The notes under the pieces: generated by a model
The model's database searches: none
Seen by the model: the letters and a program-made list of their open reading frames with translations, nothing else
What the model was told of the DNA's origin: nothing
Made by a program: the position numbers and the translations under genes
Source of the DNA: CBDCYS01 sp965224215
GTDB taxonomy: Bacteria; Acidobacteriota; Terriglobia; Bryobacterales; UBA6623
Assembly (NCBI GenBank): GCA_965224215.1
Contig: CBDCYS010000021.1
Span: 1 to 64,000, forward strand
Length of the DNA: 64,000 bases
Direction of reading: 5' to 3'
In this document: positions 18,846 to 27,770 of the stretch, piece after piece
Layout: each line of letters starts with the position of its first letter
Position numbering within the stretch: the first letter of the stretch is position 1

Positions 18846-19340
18846 CTACTCCTGCTCAATCACATATGTGACCACTTGTTGGGCAAATTTTTTTCCAACA
18901 AAGTAGCCTCCGATGGCAAGACCGGCAGTGAAAGCCGCGGCCCGGGGGACATACGTGGATTTCAACTCTTCAGTAGCCAGGGCTGCCACGAGGGCTAGCG
19001 TGCCCAGTGTGGAGCACAGAATCAACGGGAGCTTCGTCCGCTTGTTACCTTTCCGGATTACCACCGAAATACTCGCAATCCGGCTGTAGGGCAGCGTCTG
19101 CGGGCCCGTCGCGAGGATTGTGCGGTCCTGAGACTTCTTCACCTCGAGGCCCAGCACAGTTTCACCAACCGAGAGAACCTTGCCGGAACCCGAGTGTCCG
19201 GTTTTCATGACGAGGCTAAACGTTTGTCCGGGACTCATTAGCTCCGCAAGCTGCTGAGGTGTAACGGCAATTCCCTCGGCCACGGCCTGAACCGTGATGA
19301 GGAACAACAGGGTTGGCAGGGATAAGATCTTGCGAGCCAC
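18846..19340 (-). CDS. hypothetical exported protein with C-terminal glycine-rich helix
   Basis: Not recognised. From GTG 19340 (VARKILSLPTLLFLITVQAV) it starts with a signal peptide. A small beta-rich domain follows (GQTFSLVMKTGHSGSGKVLS, VLGLEVKKSQDR), resembling the short SH3/LSm-like secreted domain common in Acidobacteria. Near the C-terminus are two hydrophobic stretches (LPLILCSTLGTLALVAALA and AAAFTAGLAIGGYFVGKKFA). A TTG start at 19391 would add 17 basic residues. No partner gene or operon is evident. Confidence 0.6.
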   Translation of the reverse strand: MARKILSLPTLLFLITVQAVAEGIAVTPQQLAELMSPGQTFSLVMKTGHSGSGKVLSVGETVLGLEVKKSQDRTILATGPQTLPYSRIASISVVIRKGNKRTKLPLILCSTLGTLALVAALATEELKSTYVPRAAAFTAGLAIGGYFVGKKFAQQVVTYVIEQE

Positions 19341-19468
19341 ACGACTTCGCCCTACGGAAATGGTGGAATAGTTGCGTTGTCGGGATCGCAACTATTTGAG
19401 AACCGATCTTCACCGAAATCAACCGCTCGAGTCAAACCGTTCGTACCCCCCCGCCCTACCCCCCCGCC

Positions 19469-19792
19469 CTACCCAGCCGGCGAATTCCGTGTAGCTACCA
19501 ATCGCGTCACCTGCACCGCCGATCGATCCATCAACTCGGGAATCCGCGGGCCGATCTCGTTCTTCCAACGCTCGCTTTGGTATACCGCTTCGTAGAGCCG
19601 CACTCGCTCTTCCTCGCTTTGGAATCGGCGCATCCAGATATAGATCGTGTCATCCTCTTCGCCGCGAAAGCTGGAAGTGATATCCATTCCCTGGGCAGCC
19701 TGGAATGGAATAATCTCTCCCTCCATGAGCTGCACCCAGGCGTCCATCTTGCCTGGCAGAATCTTGTATTGCCTGAGTTCGTAAAACGCCAT
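19469..19792 (-). CDS. NIPSNAP-family protein
   Basis: About 107 residues starting MAFYELRQYKILPGKMDAWV, the typical first strand of NIPSNAP ferredoxin-fold proteins. It continues with WMRRFQSEEERVRLYEAVYQ and ends with VTRLVAT. The family is small, dimeric and of unknown general role; some members are linked to aromatic or alkane degradation. ATG 19792 is chosen because the family begins there and a GGAG lies about 7 bases upstream; an upstream in-frame start would add 21 unrelated residues. The protein is cytoplasmic and appears intact. Confidence 0.8.
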   Translation of the reverse strand: MAFYELRQYKILPGKMDAWVQLMEGEIIPFQAAQGMDITSSFRGEEDDTIYIWMRRFQSEEERVRLYEAVYQSERWKNEIGPRIPELMDRSAVQVTRLVATRNSPAG

Positions 19793-19917
19793 TTCGGTCT
19801 CCGAGTCTTGCGGCAGCCGCGCGATGATTGTAGCCGCGTGACGACATCGCCTCACGCGAACGTGCCTCCCATTGTATCCGGCGCCGCCTCGCCGTCACTG
19901 GGTACCCGTCGCGGCCA

Positions 19918-20142
19918 CAATCCGTCCGTAAAGGGACCTTCGTCTTGCGTCGTTGTTGTCCAATTCCCGTAGCGCCGGGCTCGAAGAGACCTGCGGCCTT
20001 TTCGCCGGGCCACACCCGCCGGATGTCGGGAACGAAAACCCGCAGGTCTCTTCGAGCCCTGCGCTACGGATTAGGCTACGGATTTGTCTACGGATTTGTC
20101 GTGATGCTCCCACAGGCAACAAGAATCCTCACGAACGGATTG
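19918..20142. repeat. palindromic repeat family PR1, copy B (most complete)
   Basis: The outer ends match in inverted orientation: CAATCCGTCCGT at 19918-19929 and ACGAACGGATTG at 20131-20142, with one mismatch. An inner 30-bp stem pairs 19967-19996 with 20040-20069, also with one mismatch (core GTAGCGC.GGGCTCGAAGAGACC). The element is 225 bp with no coding frame. It resembles a MITE with terminal inverted repeats plus an internal palindrome. No clear target duplication was found. Confidence 0.8.
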
Positions 20143-20194
20143 CGGTCACCGGGTAGCCCTCGCCGAGAAACGGACCGATCCGCCGATCCGCGAA

Positions 20195-22792
20195 TCAAGG
20201 CAGGGGAAAGGTCAGAGTTCGCTCCAGCACAACCCGCCCGTTCGGACTGAGCCTCTCGGCGATCGGCTGGGTAGCGTTCTTGCGCGTAATAATCGCCCAG
20301 GAGTACTGGAATCCGACGAAATCGATCAGCTCCGACCCCAGCGTCTCTTTGATGATTCGCCGAGTCTGGTCGGTGAGCAGGTGGGTGCCTTCGTCGGCGA
20401 TGGCGCCCAGCACGGCACTTCCCAGGGGCAGCGCCCGCAAGTAGTTTTCCATTGCTTCCACCTCAGCCGGCCGGCCAAAGGTGTCGAAGGCACGAACCGG
20501 CCCGAGTTGGCCTGTCTGTGGGTCCAGCGTCAAGAAATTGAAGCCTCGCCCCGGCCCACCGCCCTGAGTTTCATACAGGAGGTTGCCGTCGAGTTCAAAG
20601 CTCGCGACTGGCGCCATACTGAGCCATCCTCCCGAGATGACCCGCAGGGTCGCGTCAGTGCGGCTCGGGAGAATCGAGAGCTGCAAAGAACGGCTAACGC
20701 TCGCCGACGAGGAAGATAAAGCGGTCAGCGTGGCCGTGATTCCCGAAAGCAACGGGGCGGAAGCATCAGCCCGGATGGTTAGCGGCAGGACCTGTCCCGG
20801 CACGCCCACCGATATGGTGGCCTGCACTCCAGCGGGAAGACCCGTCAACTGGAAGCGCACCAAGTCACAGAAAGCGTTGAAGCCCAAGATCTCCACGAAA
20901 ACTGTTTGCACCGGTCCGCCTTGCTGCAGCAGGATCACGTCCGGTTCGGGGCCTGCCACCGTGAAACTCGGCGTCTCCAGCTGACTCACGACTCGCACGA
21001 GATGAGGATTACTGGAAGCGGTTCCCTGTTGCAGGCGCAACTCGGCCAGCGTTGCCGAAGAGTCCAGCGGCACCAGAACGTTTGTTTGGTAAACCCCAAC
21101 CACTCCCGGCAGCAGACCGGAAAAAAGAACCGGGATGGGACGGCCATCCAGGGTCGCGGCTGGCGGCTCGGCGGTCAGCAGGTGTTCTGTTGGAGCCAAA
21201 CCGTTCACGACCGCGCCGTCGACGGGTCCGAGCCCTGTCGAATAGATCTCCAAGTAGGTGCCTGGCCGCACGCCGTTTTGCTCGTCAACCGGGCACGGCA
21301 ACGAAGGCCGAAATACGCCCCGGCCGAAGATGGCGGGGGCCACGGCGTCCACCTCCACGTTAACGGCGTTGCTGGCAACTCCGGCCCGATAGACCACGGC
21401 GGAAAGCAATCCGCCACGAGAACCCCATGGCACCTGCCCGCGAAGCTCCCCTTCATCCGCATATTGCAGGGGGAGAGGCTGCCCCTCGATGCAGGCGCTG
21501 ACCGGGCCAAGTTGAAGCGGCAGATTGCCGGCGTTGGCGGACCTGATCTTCGACGCGAATTCAGTTCCCTGAAATGTGACGAGACCACCCTTTGCAAGAG
21601 TTCTTTGCGTGCTGGAGGTGGCAGCGATCCCATCGGGCGCAATGCGCGGAGCGCCGGCCATGGTCAGCTCATCGGGAGGCGAAGCCGCCCACTGCTCGGC
21701 AAGGGCAAAGTAGGCCGGACGCGGCCGCAAGGAATCGAGTCCCTGCAGACCGGTCTTGTCGGGGGTAAAAAGACCCATCCATTCTGGATGCATTTGTCTG
21801 TCGGGGAACCTCTCGTTGGGCACTCCGCTGAAGTCCTGTTGCGAGTTCGCCCCGCGGCGCCACCACTCGTCAACGAAGCCGGCCCAGAGTCCGCCGAGTA
21901 CGGGCAAAAAGCTGCCTCCCGTGCGCGCCTGAATATCGAGAGCACGCGAGCGCGCCGCGACTGCCTGGGCCTCGGCATCCACGAGTTGATTCTCGCCGTC
22001 GTAAGCATCGATGCCAAACGCCGAGACCAGGAACGGCTTCGCGGTCTTGAGCCGGATATCTCGAAACACGCCTTCGAGAGCTTCCCCTCCGAGATGGTTG
22101 ACCGACCAGAAGGCCAGACCCGGTTGGCCTGCGTCGTCCGATCCGTTGACGAACGAGCCAATCCCCGCAACCTCCGACGTAGTTGTCGTGAGCAAAGGTG
22201 GCGTTTCGCCCCCCGCTTCTAGAACAATGGCAGCCGCCTCCGCTAGCAGCGAATAGAAATCCGCAACCGAGCCGGAAAACTTGTCCGCGTATCCCGCGCC
22301 CACGTCCTCGCCGAAGACGAACGCGATGAGCCGGGGCTCGGCCTTCCAAGTTTCCACGTAAGTGCGAAACTCACCAAGAATTTTCGAGCGCAGGGCAGCC
22401 CCTTGCGCGGAAGCCGCGGAAAGACTGGCCGCTCTATTATGAAAGCGGTCGAGAGGAAAGCCCGCTAGCCAATAGAGGTTACTGCTGTCGAGCGCGCTTT
22501 GAAAGGCCCCATCTCCTGGCCGCACCATGGCCAAGGTGCGCACGGTATTTGCGCCGAGCCCCCCGATCAGCGGGAAATCGCGCGCGTAGAGGCAACTCGA
22601 CGCAACGCTCTCGTCTGACCAGCGTTCACCGATGGGCACATTGCTGTAGACGACCCCCCGGATTGGAAAGGGCTCGCCATCGAGCAATAGCCGATTGTCT
22701 TGAATTTGGAAGCCGGCGTCAGCGGCGGCTGGAAACAGGAAGCAGAGAAGAATCTGAGCGGCGAAGATTCTCCCCAGGCGGGTTATCAGCAT
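20195..22792 (-). CDS. secreted glycosidase-like protein with TIGR03437-like and C-terminal ILEI domains
   Basis: About 865 residues. A signal peptide (LGRIFAAQILLCFLFPAAAD) precedes a TIM-barrel-like region (GFQIQDNRLLLDGEPFPIRG; FVFGEDVGAGYADKF; FVDEWWRRG) resembling GH2/GH5-type glycosidases. A middle region (IAPDGIAATSSTQRTLAKGG to PALFGRGVF-type and LEIYSTGLGPVDG, YQTNVLVPLDSSA) matches the Solibacter TIGR03437 domain. The last ~140 residues (LNLYETQGGG-like start, LPLGSAVLGAIADEGTHLL, DFVGFQYSWAIITRKNA) fit the ILEI/PANDER-like fold. The barrel's catalytic acids could not be assigned. ATG 22792 was chosen because the signal peptide starts there; a TTG 57 bases upstream is possible. Confidence 0.7.
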   Translation of the reverse strand: MLITRLGRIFAAQILLCFLFPAAADAGFQIQDNRLLLDGEPFPIRGVVYSNVPIGERWSDESVASSCLYARDFPLIGGLGANTVRTLAMVRPGDGAFQSALDSSNLYWLAGFPLDRFHNRAASLSAASAQGAALRSKILGEFRTYVETWKAEPRLIAFVFGEDVGAGYADKFSGSVADFYSLLAEAAAIVLEAGGETPPLLTTTTSEVAGIGSFVNGSDDAGQPGLAFWSVNHLGGEALEGVFRDIRLKTAKPFLVSAFGIDAYDGENQLVDAEAQAVAARSRALDIQARTGGSFLPVLGGLWAGFVDEWWRRGANSQQDFSGVPNERFPDRQMHPEWMGLFTPDKTGLQGLDSLRPRPAYFALAEQWAASPPDELTMAGAPRIAPDGIAATSSTQRTLAKGGLVTFQGTEFASKIRSANAGNLPLQLGPVSACIEGQPLPLQYADEGELRGQVPWGSRGGLLSAVVYRAGVASNAVNVEVDAVAPAIFGRGVFRPSLPCPVDEQNGVRPGTYLEIYSTGLGPVDGAVVNGLAPTEHLLTAEPPAATLDGRPIPVLFSGLLPGVVGVYQTNVLVPLDSSATLAELRLQQGTASSNPHLVRVVSQLETPSFTVAGPEPDVILLQQGGPVQTVFVEILGFNAFCDLVRFQLTGLPAGVQATISVGVPGQVLPLTIRADASAPLLSGITATLTALSSSSASVSRSLQLSILPSRTDATLRVISGGWLSMAPVASFELDGNLLYETQGGGPGRGFNFLTLDPQTGQLGPVRAFDTFGRPAEVEAMENYLRALPLGSAVLGAIADEGTHLLTDQTRRIIKETLGSELIDFVGFQYSWAIITRKNATQPIAERLSPNGRVVLERTLTFPLP

Positions 22793-22961
22793 GCCGTTTG
22801 GCAGAGATGAGTAACCACTAAATGTAGCTCCATTGTCAGACTTAATCAAGCTGTAGGGGCCAATGCGATACTAACTTTCCATAAAGCGGAGAAACTTCTC
22901 TGTGATATGGCGGTGGGCTCGTGCATGCAAGACGCCGCGTCGTTGTTGCTGGTCCCAACCT

Positions 22962-23204
22962 TCTGCGGATTTGGAGAAGCTCTGGCAGCCGGAAGCCCAG
23001 CGCAAGGTCACCCGTTGGAGCCAGATTCGCGACGGCTGGCCTGATGAGGAGATTCATCTTTTCGGACCCGGAGTGGATTCGGGAACCTTCGACTACTTCA
23101 CCAAAGCGATCGTCGGCACTGAACAAGCCAGCCGCGGCGACTCTACCTCCAGTGAAGACGACATCGTGCTAGTTCAAGGCGTATCAACCGATCGCCTTGG
23201 CTGA
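22962..23204 (+). pseudogene. internal fragment of phosphate-binding protein PstS
   Basis: The frame encodes ADLEKLWQPEAQRKVTRWSQ, then HLFGPGVDSGTFDYFTKAIV and STSSEDDIVLVQGVSTDRLG, ending in TGA. This is the central part of PstS/SphX phosphate-binding proteins, including the DSGTFDYF phosphate-site segment. Sequence before 22960 is unrelated and the C-terminal third is missing. No Pst transporter genes are nearby. It is a relic on the edge of the IS-rich zone, about 110 bp from the IS200 end. Confidence 0.75.
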
Positions 23205-23314
23205 GCCGCTGCTAACAGCCGGAGCCTGAGTTCCGCTACAAAAAGTCAGCCAAGGTCGGAAATAGGCTGCAACCTCGCAAGACCATACACTAAGGGAGCG
23301 GTCGCCTCCGAGAC

Positions 23315-23912
23315 TAAACATCCACCGCCTGAAAGGCGGTGGGTTACGTTTCGACTGAAAGTCGGGGTTGCGGCTCAAGCCGCCTGAAGCTGTCCGGCTC
23401 ACAGCCGGCTCAAGGCTTGGTGGGCGCTGTAATCTTGAATCCTTCCCCGTCCTCATCCCATTTCTGGCTCTCAATGTATCTCTTGATCGTTTCTTCATCT
23501 ACCGCGCCCACCGTCGCACAAAAGTAGCCGCGTGCCCACAGATGTTGGCCCCAATACCGTTTCCGCAACTCTCCAAACTCGTCCTGTAATCGCCGCGACG
23601 ACCGCCCCTTCAGGTACTGCACCAGCTTCGACGGCGCTAGTTGCGGCGGAGCCGTCACCAACATGTGCACATGATCCGGCGACACCGCACCCCGGATCAC
23701 CGCCACTCCCCTCGCTTCACAGCTCTGCCGGATCAGATCCCGCACCCGCTCTGCCACCCTGCCCCGTAACACCTTGTAGCGGTACTTCGTGATCCATATG
23801 AGGTGATATTTGATGTCGTAGACCGAATGCGCTCCTCGCCGATATTCTTCCATCCCCCCATTCTCATCCAGAACTGCTTGAAGCTGACCGCCTGAAAGGC
23901 GGTGGGTTTAGA
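23315..23912 (-). mobile_element. IS200-type element with subterminal hairpins
   Basis: The same hairpin ACCGCCTGAAAGGCGGT occurs at 23887-23903 (upstream end) and 23324-23340 (downstream end). These are placed as expected for the end structures recognised by the single-strand Y1 transposase. There are no inverted terminal repeats. Exact ends are approximate because the cleavage sites were not resolved. The element encodes TnpA only; no TnpB is present. Confidence 0.8.
23410..23853 (-). CDS. tnpA: IS200/IS605-family Y1 transposase TnpA
   Basis: A 147-residue HUH transposase. The HUH motif lies at DHVHMLV (His61, His63) and the catalytic Tyr at TIKRYIESQKW (Tyr125). The N-terminus HSVYDIKYHLIWITKYRY is diagnostic. 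It cuts and rejoins single-stranded DNA at the flanking hairpins. The gene is intact and of normal length, begins at ATG 23853 and could be active. Confidence 0.93.
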   Translation of the reverse strand: MEEYRRGAHSVYDIKYHLIWITKYRYKVLRGRVAERVRDLIRQSCEARGVAVIRGAVSPDHVHMLVTAPPQLAPSKLVQYLKGRSSRRLQDEFGELRKRYWGQHLWARGYFCATVGAVDEETIKRYIESQKWDEDGEGFKITAPTKP

Positions 23913-23932
23913 CCTGGTGATTGAACTAAACC

Positions 23933-25015
23933 ATGGACTCCCTCCAACTGGACGAGATTTTCATTGCCACCGTCGCCCTGATCTTCGCGCTCAGCCTTGC
24001 GGCAGCGGTGGTACGCCGGCTCGCGAAAGACAAATGCTTGAAGTTAATGCACGATCACCATGTGACTTACCTGCCCGAGACCGGACCCATCATCTGGGGC
24101 GACATGCACGTGCGCAGCCACGGCTTCGAGATCATTTTCGATTCGCCGTTTGTCAACTCGCGCGAACTCGCCAAGACTGATTGCCTGATTTATGAAGACG
24201 AGGCGCCCAACGCGGTAGCCATTTGCCGAACCATCCACGGGCTGACAAAGGAAGAGCTTCGGGACCGGGAGAAGCAGATCGCCCGTAGCGTCCACCCCGG
24301 CCTGCTTCGCCGCTTGCGCCGCGTGATGGCGAACTCCCTCAATGTGGTGCGGGACGCCATCGTTAACGCACTCGGACTAGTGATCGGGCGCTTCGCCGGA
24401 GCTGGTATCGGATCGGCGGTGAAGGCGCAATCGGGCCAGGTAACCGAATTCGGCAGCACGTTGGTCGGCATGGTCGCGAACGCATACGAGCCGCTGCTGG
24501 AGCGTCACATCGGCAAGCCGGTGATCCTTGAAGTGCTGTATCCGAAGGACGCACCGTTTTCGTCCAGTAAGTTCCCCGGTTACCTAGTGGAGTACAACCA
24601 GACCTTTATCGCCCTGCTGAGCCCTGATGATGCCTCGCAGGAGCGGATTGAGGCCGAAGTTGATGAGACGACCGAACTCGAAGGCTGCGCAATCGAGCTC
24701 AGCAAAGGACATGTCAGCGTTGTTTGCACCGGCGAGGACGCCATCGTCGTCAAGCAGCTTGTTCTCGACTCGCGGGAGATGGACATGGCCGCTGCATTGC
24801 TACCCGGCCAGCGCCTCACGTTTCACCGGCCCTCTGTCGGGCGCGTCCGGCTCAGCACCGAGCGAACCAGGCACCTGGACCTCGTCGTCCCAAGGTCAAG
24901 GGCAAGAGTGCGCTTCAGCAGTATCCCGCGCAAATCCGATCGAAAAGAATGGTCCGGCGTGGCGCCGGAAGTCGAAGCAGTGGCGAGCGACGAACCGCCA
25001 GCATTCCCCCAATGA
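23933..25015 (+). CDS. hypothetical membrane-anchored protein, 360 residues
   Basis: Not recognised as a named family. One N-terminal hydrophobic segment (EIFIATVALIFALSLAAAVV) is followed by a soluble region beginning CLKLMHDHHVTY, IIWGDMHVRSHGFEIIFD and CLIYEDEA. This looks like a beta-rich domain that recurs in uncharacterised bacterial proteins. A helix-rich centre (RRLRRVMANSLNVVRDAIVN, GRFAGAGIGSAVKAQSGQVT) and a beta-rich second half (GYLVEYNQTFIALLSPD, MDMAAALLPGQRLTFHRPSV) follow. No ribosome site is obvious before ATG 23933. It is trapped between IS200 and IS110 with no operon partners, yet its frame is intact. Confidence 0.65.
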   Translation: MDSLQLDEIFIATVALIFALSLAAAVVRRLAKDKCLKLMHDHHVTYLPETGPIIWGDMHVRSHGFEIIFDSPFVNSRELAKTDCLIYEDEAPNAVAICRTIHGLTKEELRDREKQIARSVHPGLLRRLRRVMANSLNVVRDAIVNALGLVIGRFAGAGIGSAVKAQSGQVTEFGSTLVGMVANAYEPLLERHIGKPVILEVLYPKDAPFSSSKFPGYLVEYNQTFIALLSPDDASQERIEAEVDETTELEGCAIELSKGHVSVVCTGEDAIVVKQLVLDSREMDMAAALLPGQRLTFHRPSVGRVRLSTERTRHLDLVVPRSRARVRFSSIPRKSDRKEWSGVAPEVEAVASDEPPAFPQ

Positions 25016-25068
25016 TTGGCCGTTCGGATAAGCACCTGCGAAACGCAACAACAGAGATGAAATGAGGA

Positions 25069-25171
25069 GGCTCGTCATCCGGGGAGTGAGCTAAACTCCC
25101 CAAACGGGCTTCGCCGCCTGCGGTGGCGATCCCAGGTTTTTTCCACTAAGAAAAAAAGGAGATGACGAGCC
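25069..25171 (+). promoter_or_regulatory. IS110 left-end leader bounded by an 11-bp inverted repeat touching the start codon
   Basis: GGCTCGTCATC at 25069-25079 is perfectly complementary to GATGACGAGCC at 25161-25171, directly before ATG 25172. Between the arms lie GGGGAGT/ACTCCCC, a CGCC..GGCG stem and TTTTTT/AAAAAA. The ribosome site AAGGAGATGA is partly inside the right arm, so pairing would mask it. IS110-group left ends are known to encode the structured bridge RNA that guides recombination; whether this one does is inference. Confidence 0.5.
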
Positions 25172-26278
25172 ATGAAAAACAATAGCAAAACTTTCAGAGA
25201 AGTGTCGAAGCAAAAGATGATCGAACAAGGCCTAAACGTCGTAGCCGGGGTGGATCTGGGCGATAAGCACAGCCATGTCCGCTTGATCGATCTGGACGGC
25301 AACATCGTCGAGCGCAAGAAGCTGAGCACCTCGCCGGCAGCGTTCGAGCGCTACTTCGGCGGCTGGGCCGCGATGCGGGTGGTGCTCGAAGCCGGCTGCC
25401 ACGCCAACTGGATCTACCGCTTGCTCGAGCGGCTGGGGCACGAGCCGCTGATGGCCGACACGCACCGCCTGGCGCTGATCACCCAATCGCTGTCGAAGGA
25501 CGATCGCAGCGACGCCGAACGGCTGGCCGAGTTGGGGCTGCGGATGCCCGAGATGCTGAACGCCGTCGAGCCCCGTTCGCTGGCCATCCAATGCGACCGC
25601 GCCGTGCTGAAAGCGCGGGAAACCCTGGTCGAGACACGCACGAAACTGATCAACAGCGTGCGCGGCACCGTGAAGAGTTTCGGGGGCCGCTTGCCGGTTT
25701 CGAGCAGCGAGGCCTTCGTAAAGAAAGCCAGTCCCCAGTTGCCCGACGAGCTGCGGGTCGCGCTCGAGCCGTTGCTCGAGGTGATCCAACACGTCAGCAC
25801 CGCAATCCTCCGCTATGACAAACATATCGAGAAGCTGGCGGAGGAAAAATATCCCGCCACGCAAGGTTTACGCTCGATCCGCGGAGTGGGACCGATCACC
25901 TCGCTGGCATTCGTGTTGAATCTGGACAACGATCCGCAGCGGCTCGGGAGCAGTCGAGACGCCGGGCCCCGGATGGGGCTGCGGCCCCAGCGCCGCGACT
26001 CGGGCGAACGCTCACCACAGTTGAGTATTACCAAAAGCGGTGACCGATTATTGCGGCGACTGCTGGTGCAATATTCGCAATACATTCTGGGATATCACGG
26101 GGAAGATTCGGACTTGCGGCGCTGGGGTTTGCGCTTGGCGGCGCGCGGCGGCCCGAGCGCGAAGCGCAAAGCGATCGTGGCGGTGGCGCGCAAACTGGCT
26201 GTGCTGATGCACGTGCTGTGGCGTCAGGATGTGGACTTCGATCCGTTTTACCAGACGAACCCGCGAGTGGCAGGCTAG
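25172..26278 (+). CDS. IS110-family recombinase/transposase, copy 1 (intact)
   Basis: A 368-residue DEDD transposase. The N-terminal RuvC-like domain carries VAGVDLGDKHSHV (first Asp), LEAGCHANW (Glu) and KDDRSDAERLAEL (Asp pair). The C-terminal Transposase_20 domain carries LRSIRGVGPITSLAF and DAGPRMGLRPQ, with a helix-hairpin-helix-like GVGP. The conserved catalytic Ser of the C-terminal domain probably lies in QLSITKSGD. Strong ribosome site AAGGAG upstream. The protein appears complete. The outer ends of the element could not be set, as IS110 elements often lack inverted repeats and target duplication. Confidence 0.9.
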   Translation: MKNNSKTFREVSKQKMIEQGLNVVAGVDLGDKHSHVRLIDLDGNIVERKKLSTSPAAFERYFGGWAAMRVVLEAGCHANWIYRLLERLGHEPLMADTHRLALITQSLSKDDRSDAERLAELGLRMPEMLNAVEPRSLAIQCDRAVLKARETLVETRTKLINSVRGTVKSFGGRLPVSSSEAFVKKASPQLPDELRVALEPLLEVIQHVSTAILRYDKHIEKLAEEKYPATQGLRSIRGVGPITSLAFVLNLDNDPQRLGSSRDAGPRMGLRPQRRDSGERSPQLSITKSGDRLLRRLLVQYSQYILGYHGEDSDLRRWGLRLAARGGPSAKRKAIVAVARKLAVLMHVLWRQDVDFDPFYQTNPRVAG

Positions 26279-26433
26279 CGCTGAGAAATGCGAATCTTAG
26301 CAGACCGCTACGAGCAGCGAATCCCCTTTCCCTCTGCTGTCGCTGCCGAGTGATAATGTCCTAAACGTGCCAAGTAGAAATGTCCTATTGACAAGGTCAG
26401 CCTGGAGGGGTGAGCAAGCAAGGACAACTACTA

Positions 26434-27768
26434 ATGACACAACGAGAGCGCGACCGGCTGGTGGCGCTGCGCAAAGCAGACAAAAAACTCATCACGCAAA
26501 AGCAGGCCGCCCAGCAGACGGGCCTCAGCGAACGGCATCTGAGGCGGCTGCTGGCGAAGCTTCGCAGCGAAGGCGACCAGGCCGTGGTCCATGCCGCGCG
26601 GGGCCGCGCGTCCAACCGCAAGCTCAGCGCCAAGGCGGAAAAACAAGCCGTGGCAATCCTCTCCCAACCCGTCTACGCCGGCTTTGGCCCGACTCTGGCG
26701 GCGGAGTATCTCGAGCAGCGCCACGGCGTCCAAGTCGGCCGCGAAACGCTGCGCCGTTGGATGGCCGCCGCGGGCCTGTGGAAGCCCCGCCGCCGCAAGT
26801 CAGGACGCCCGCATCCGTGGCGGCCCCGCCGCAGTTGCCGCGGCGAGCTGGTGCAATGGGACACCTCCGAGCACGACTGGCTGGAGGGACGCGGGGAGAA
26901 GCTGTACCTGATCGGCATGATCGACGACGCCAGCAGCGAGTTGCTGGCGCGCTTCGTCCGGCACGACTCGGGCGAAGAGAATCGCCGTTTGCTGAAGACG
27001 TATCTGGAACAAAACGGCCGACCCGTAGCCTTCTACACCGACCGCGCCAGCCTGTTTGTCAACACGCCCAAAAACAGCGCCGGCGAGGATCCCAAGCTCT
27101 TGCCTCCCACGCAGATCGGGCGGGCGCTCCAGGAGCTGGACATCGAATCGATCACGGCCTATTCGCCGCAGGCCAAAGGCCGCGTCGAGCGCAGCTTTGG
27201 CACCGCCCAGGATCGCCTGGTGAAGGGTCTGCGGGTGGCCGGGGCCACGACGATCGAACAGGCCAACGCCTACCTGGAAAGCGGGTTTCTGCCCTGGTGG
27301 AACGCCACGTTGCGGGTGCAGCCGGCTCACCCCGACGAGGCGCATCGCGAGCTAGGTCCCGAGCACGATCTGGACTCGGCGCTGAGCCAGGTCGAGACGC
27401 GGCGGGTCGCCAACGACTACACGATTCGCTTCCGGGGAAAGAGCTATCAAATCGACCGCAAGGCGATTGTGCCGGGTCTGCGAAACAGCCGAGGGCGGGT
27501 GGAGAGACGCCTGGACGGCGTCCTGGCCGCGCGCTGCGGCAAGCACGAACTGGCGCTGAAGCGCTGCGGCGCGCAGCCCCAATCGGAGCGCCCGCAGCCC
27601 AAGAGCGCCCAGGCGGAACCCGCTGCGGCAGCGGCCGAGAAGGCTGGCGGCAAAGCTGCCGGCAAGCGAAGCAGCGACTGGATGAAGGACTTTGATCTGA
27701 AAGACAGCCCGCCTGTGTGGCAAGCGGCGCAGGCATCCGGCGCTCGGCGAGACGATACGCAGGACTAG
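26434..27768 (+). CDS. ISNCY-family (IS1202-like) transposase
   Basis: About 444 residues beginning MTQRERDRLVALRKADKKLI, the usual start of IS1202-type transposases. An N-terminal helix-turn-helix (KQAAQQTGLSERHLRRLLAK) precedes a DDE integrase core: VQWDTSEHDWLEG (Asp), FYTDRASLF (Asp) and YSPQAKGRVERSFGTAQDRL (Glu region). A C-terminal Ala/Lys-rich tail follows. ATG 26434 has AAGGAC upstream; a GTG at 26410 would add eight residues. The frame is complete. Confidence 0.88.
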   Translation: MTQRERDRLVALRKADKKLITQKQAAQQTGLSERHLRRLLAKLRSEGDQAVVHAARGRASNRKLSAKAEKQAVAILSQPVYAGFGPTLAAEYLEQRHGVQVGRETLRRWMAAAGLWKPRRRKSGRPHPWRPRRSCRGELVQWDTSEHDWLEGRGEKLYLIGMIDDASSELLARFVRHDSGEENRRLLKTYLEQNGRPVAFYTDRASLFVNTPKNSAGEDPKLLPPTQIGRALQELDIESITAYSPQAKGRVERSFGTAQDRLVKGLRVAGATTIEQANAYLESGFLPWWNATLRVQPAHPDEAHRELGPEHDLDSALSQVETRRVANDYTIRFRGKSYQIDRKAIVPGLRNSRGRVERRLDGVLAARCGKHELALKRCGAQPQSERPQPKSAQAEPAAAAAEKAGGKAAGKRSSDWMKDFDLKDSPPVWQAAQASGARRDDTQD

Positions 27769-27770
27769 GA

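Noticed and set aside
20906..22222. 438-codon frame opposite the glycosidase-like gene
   Set aside because: It is Arg/Gly-rich without domains, while the minus strand has a signal peptide and recognisable domains.
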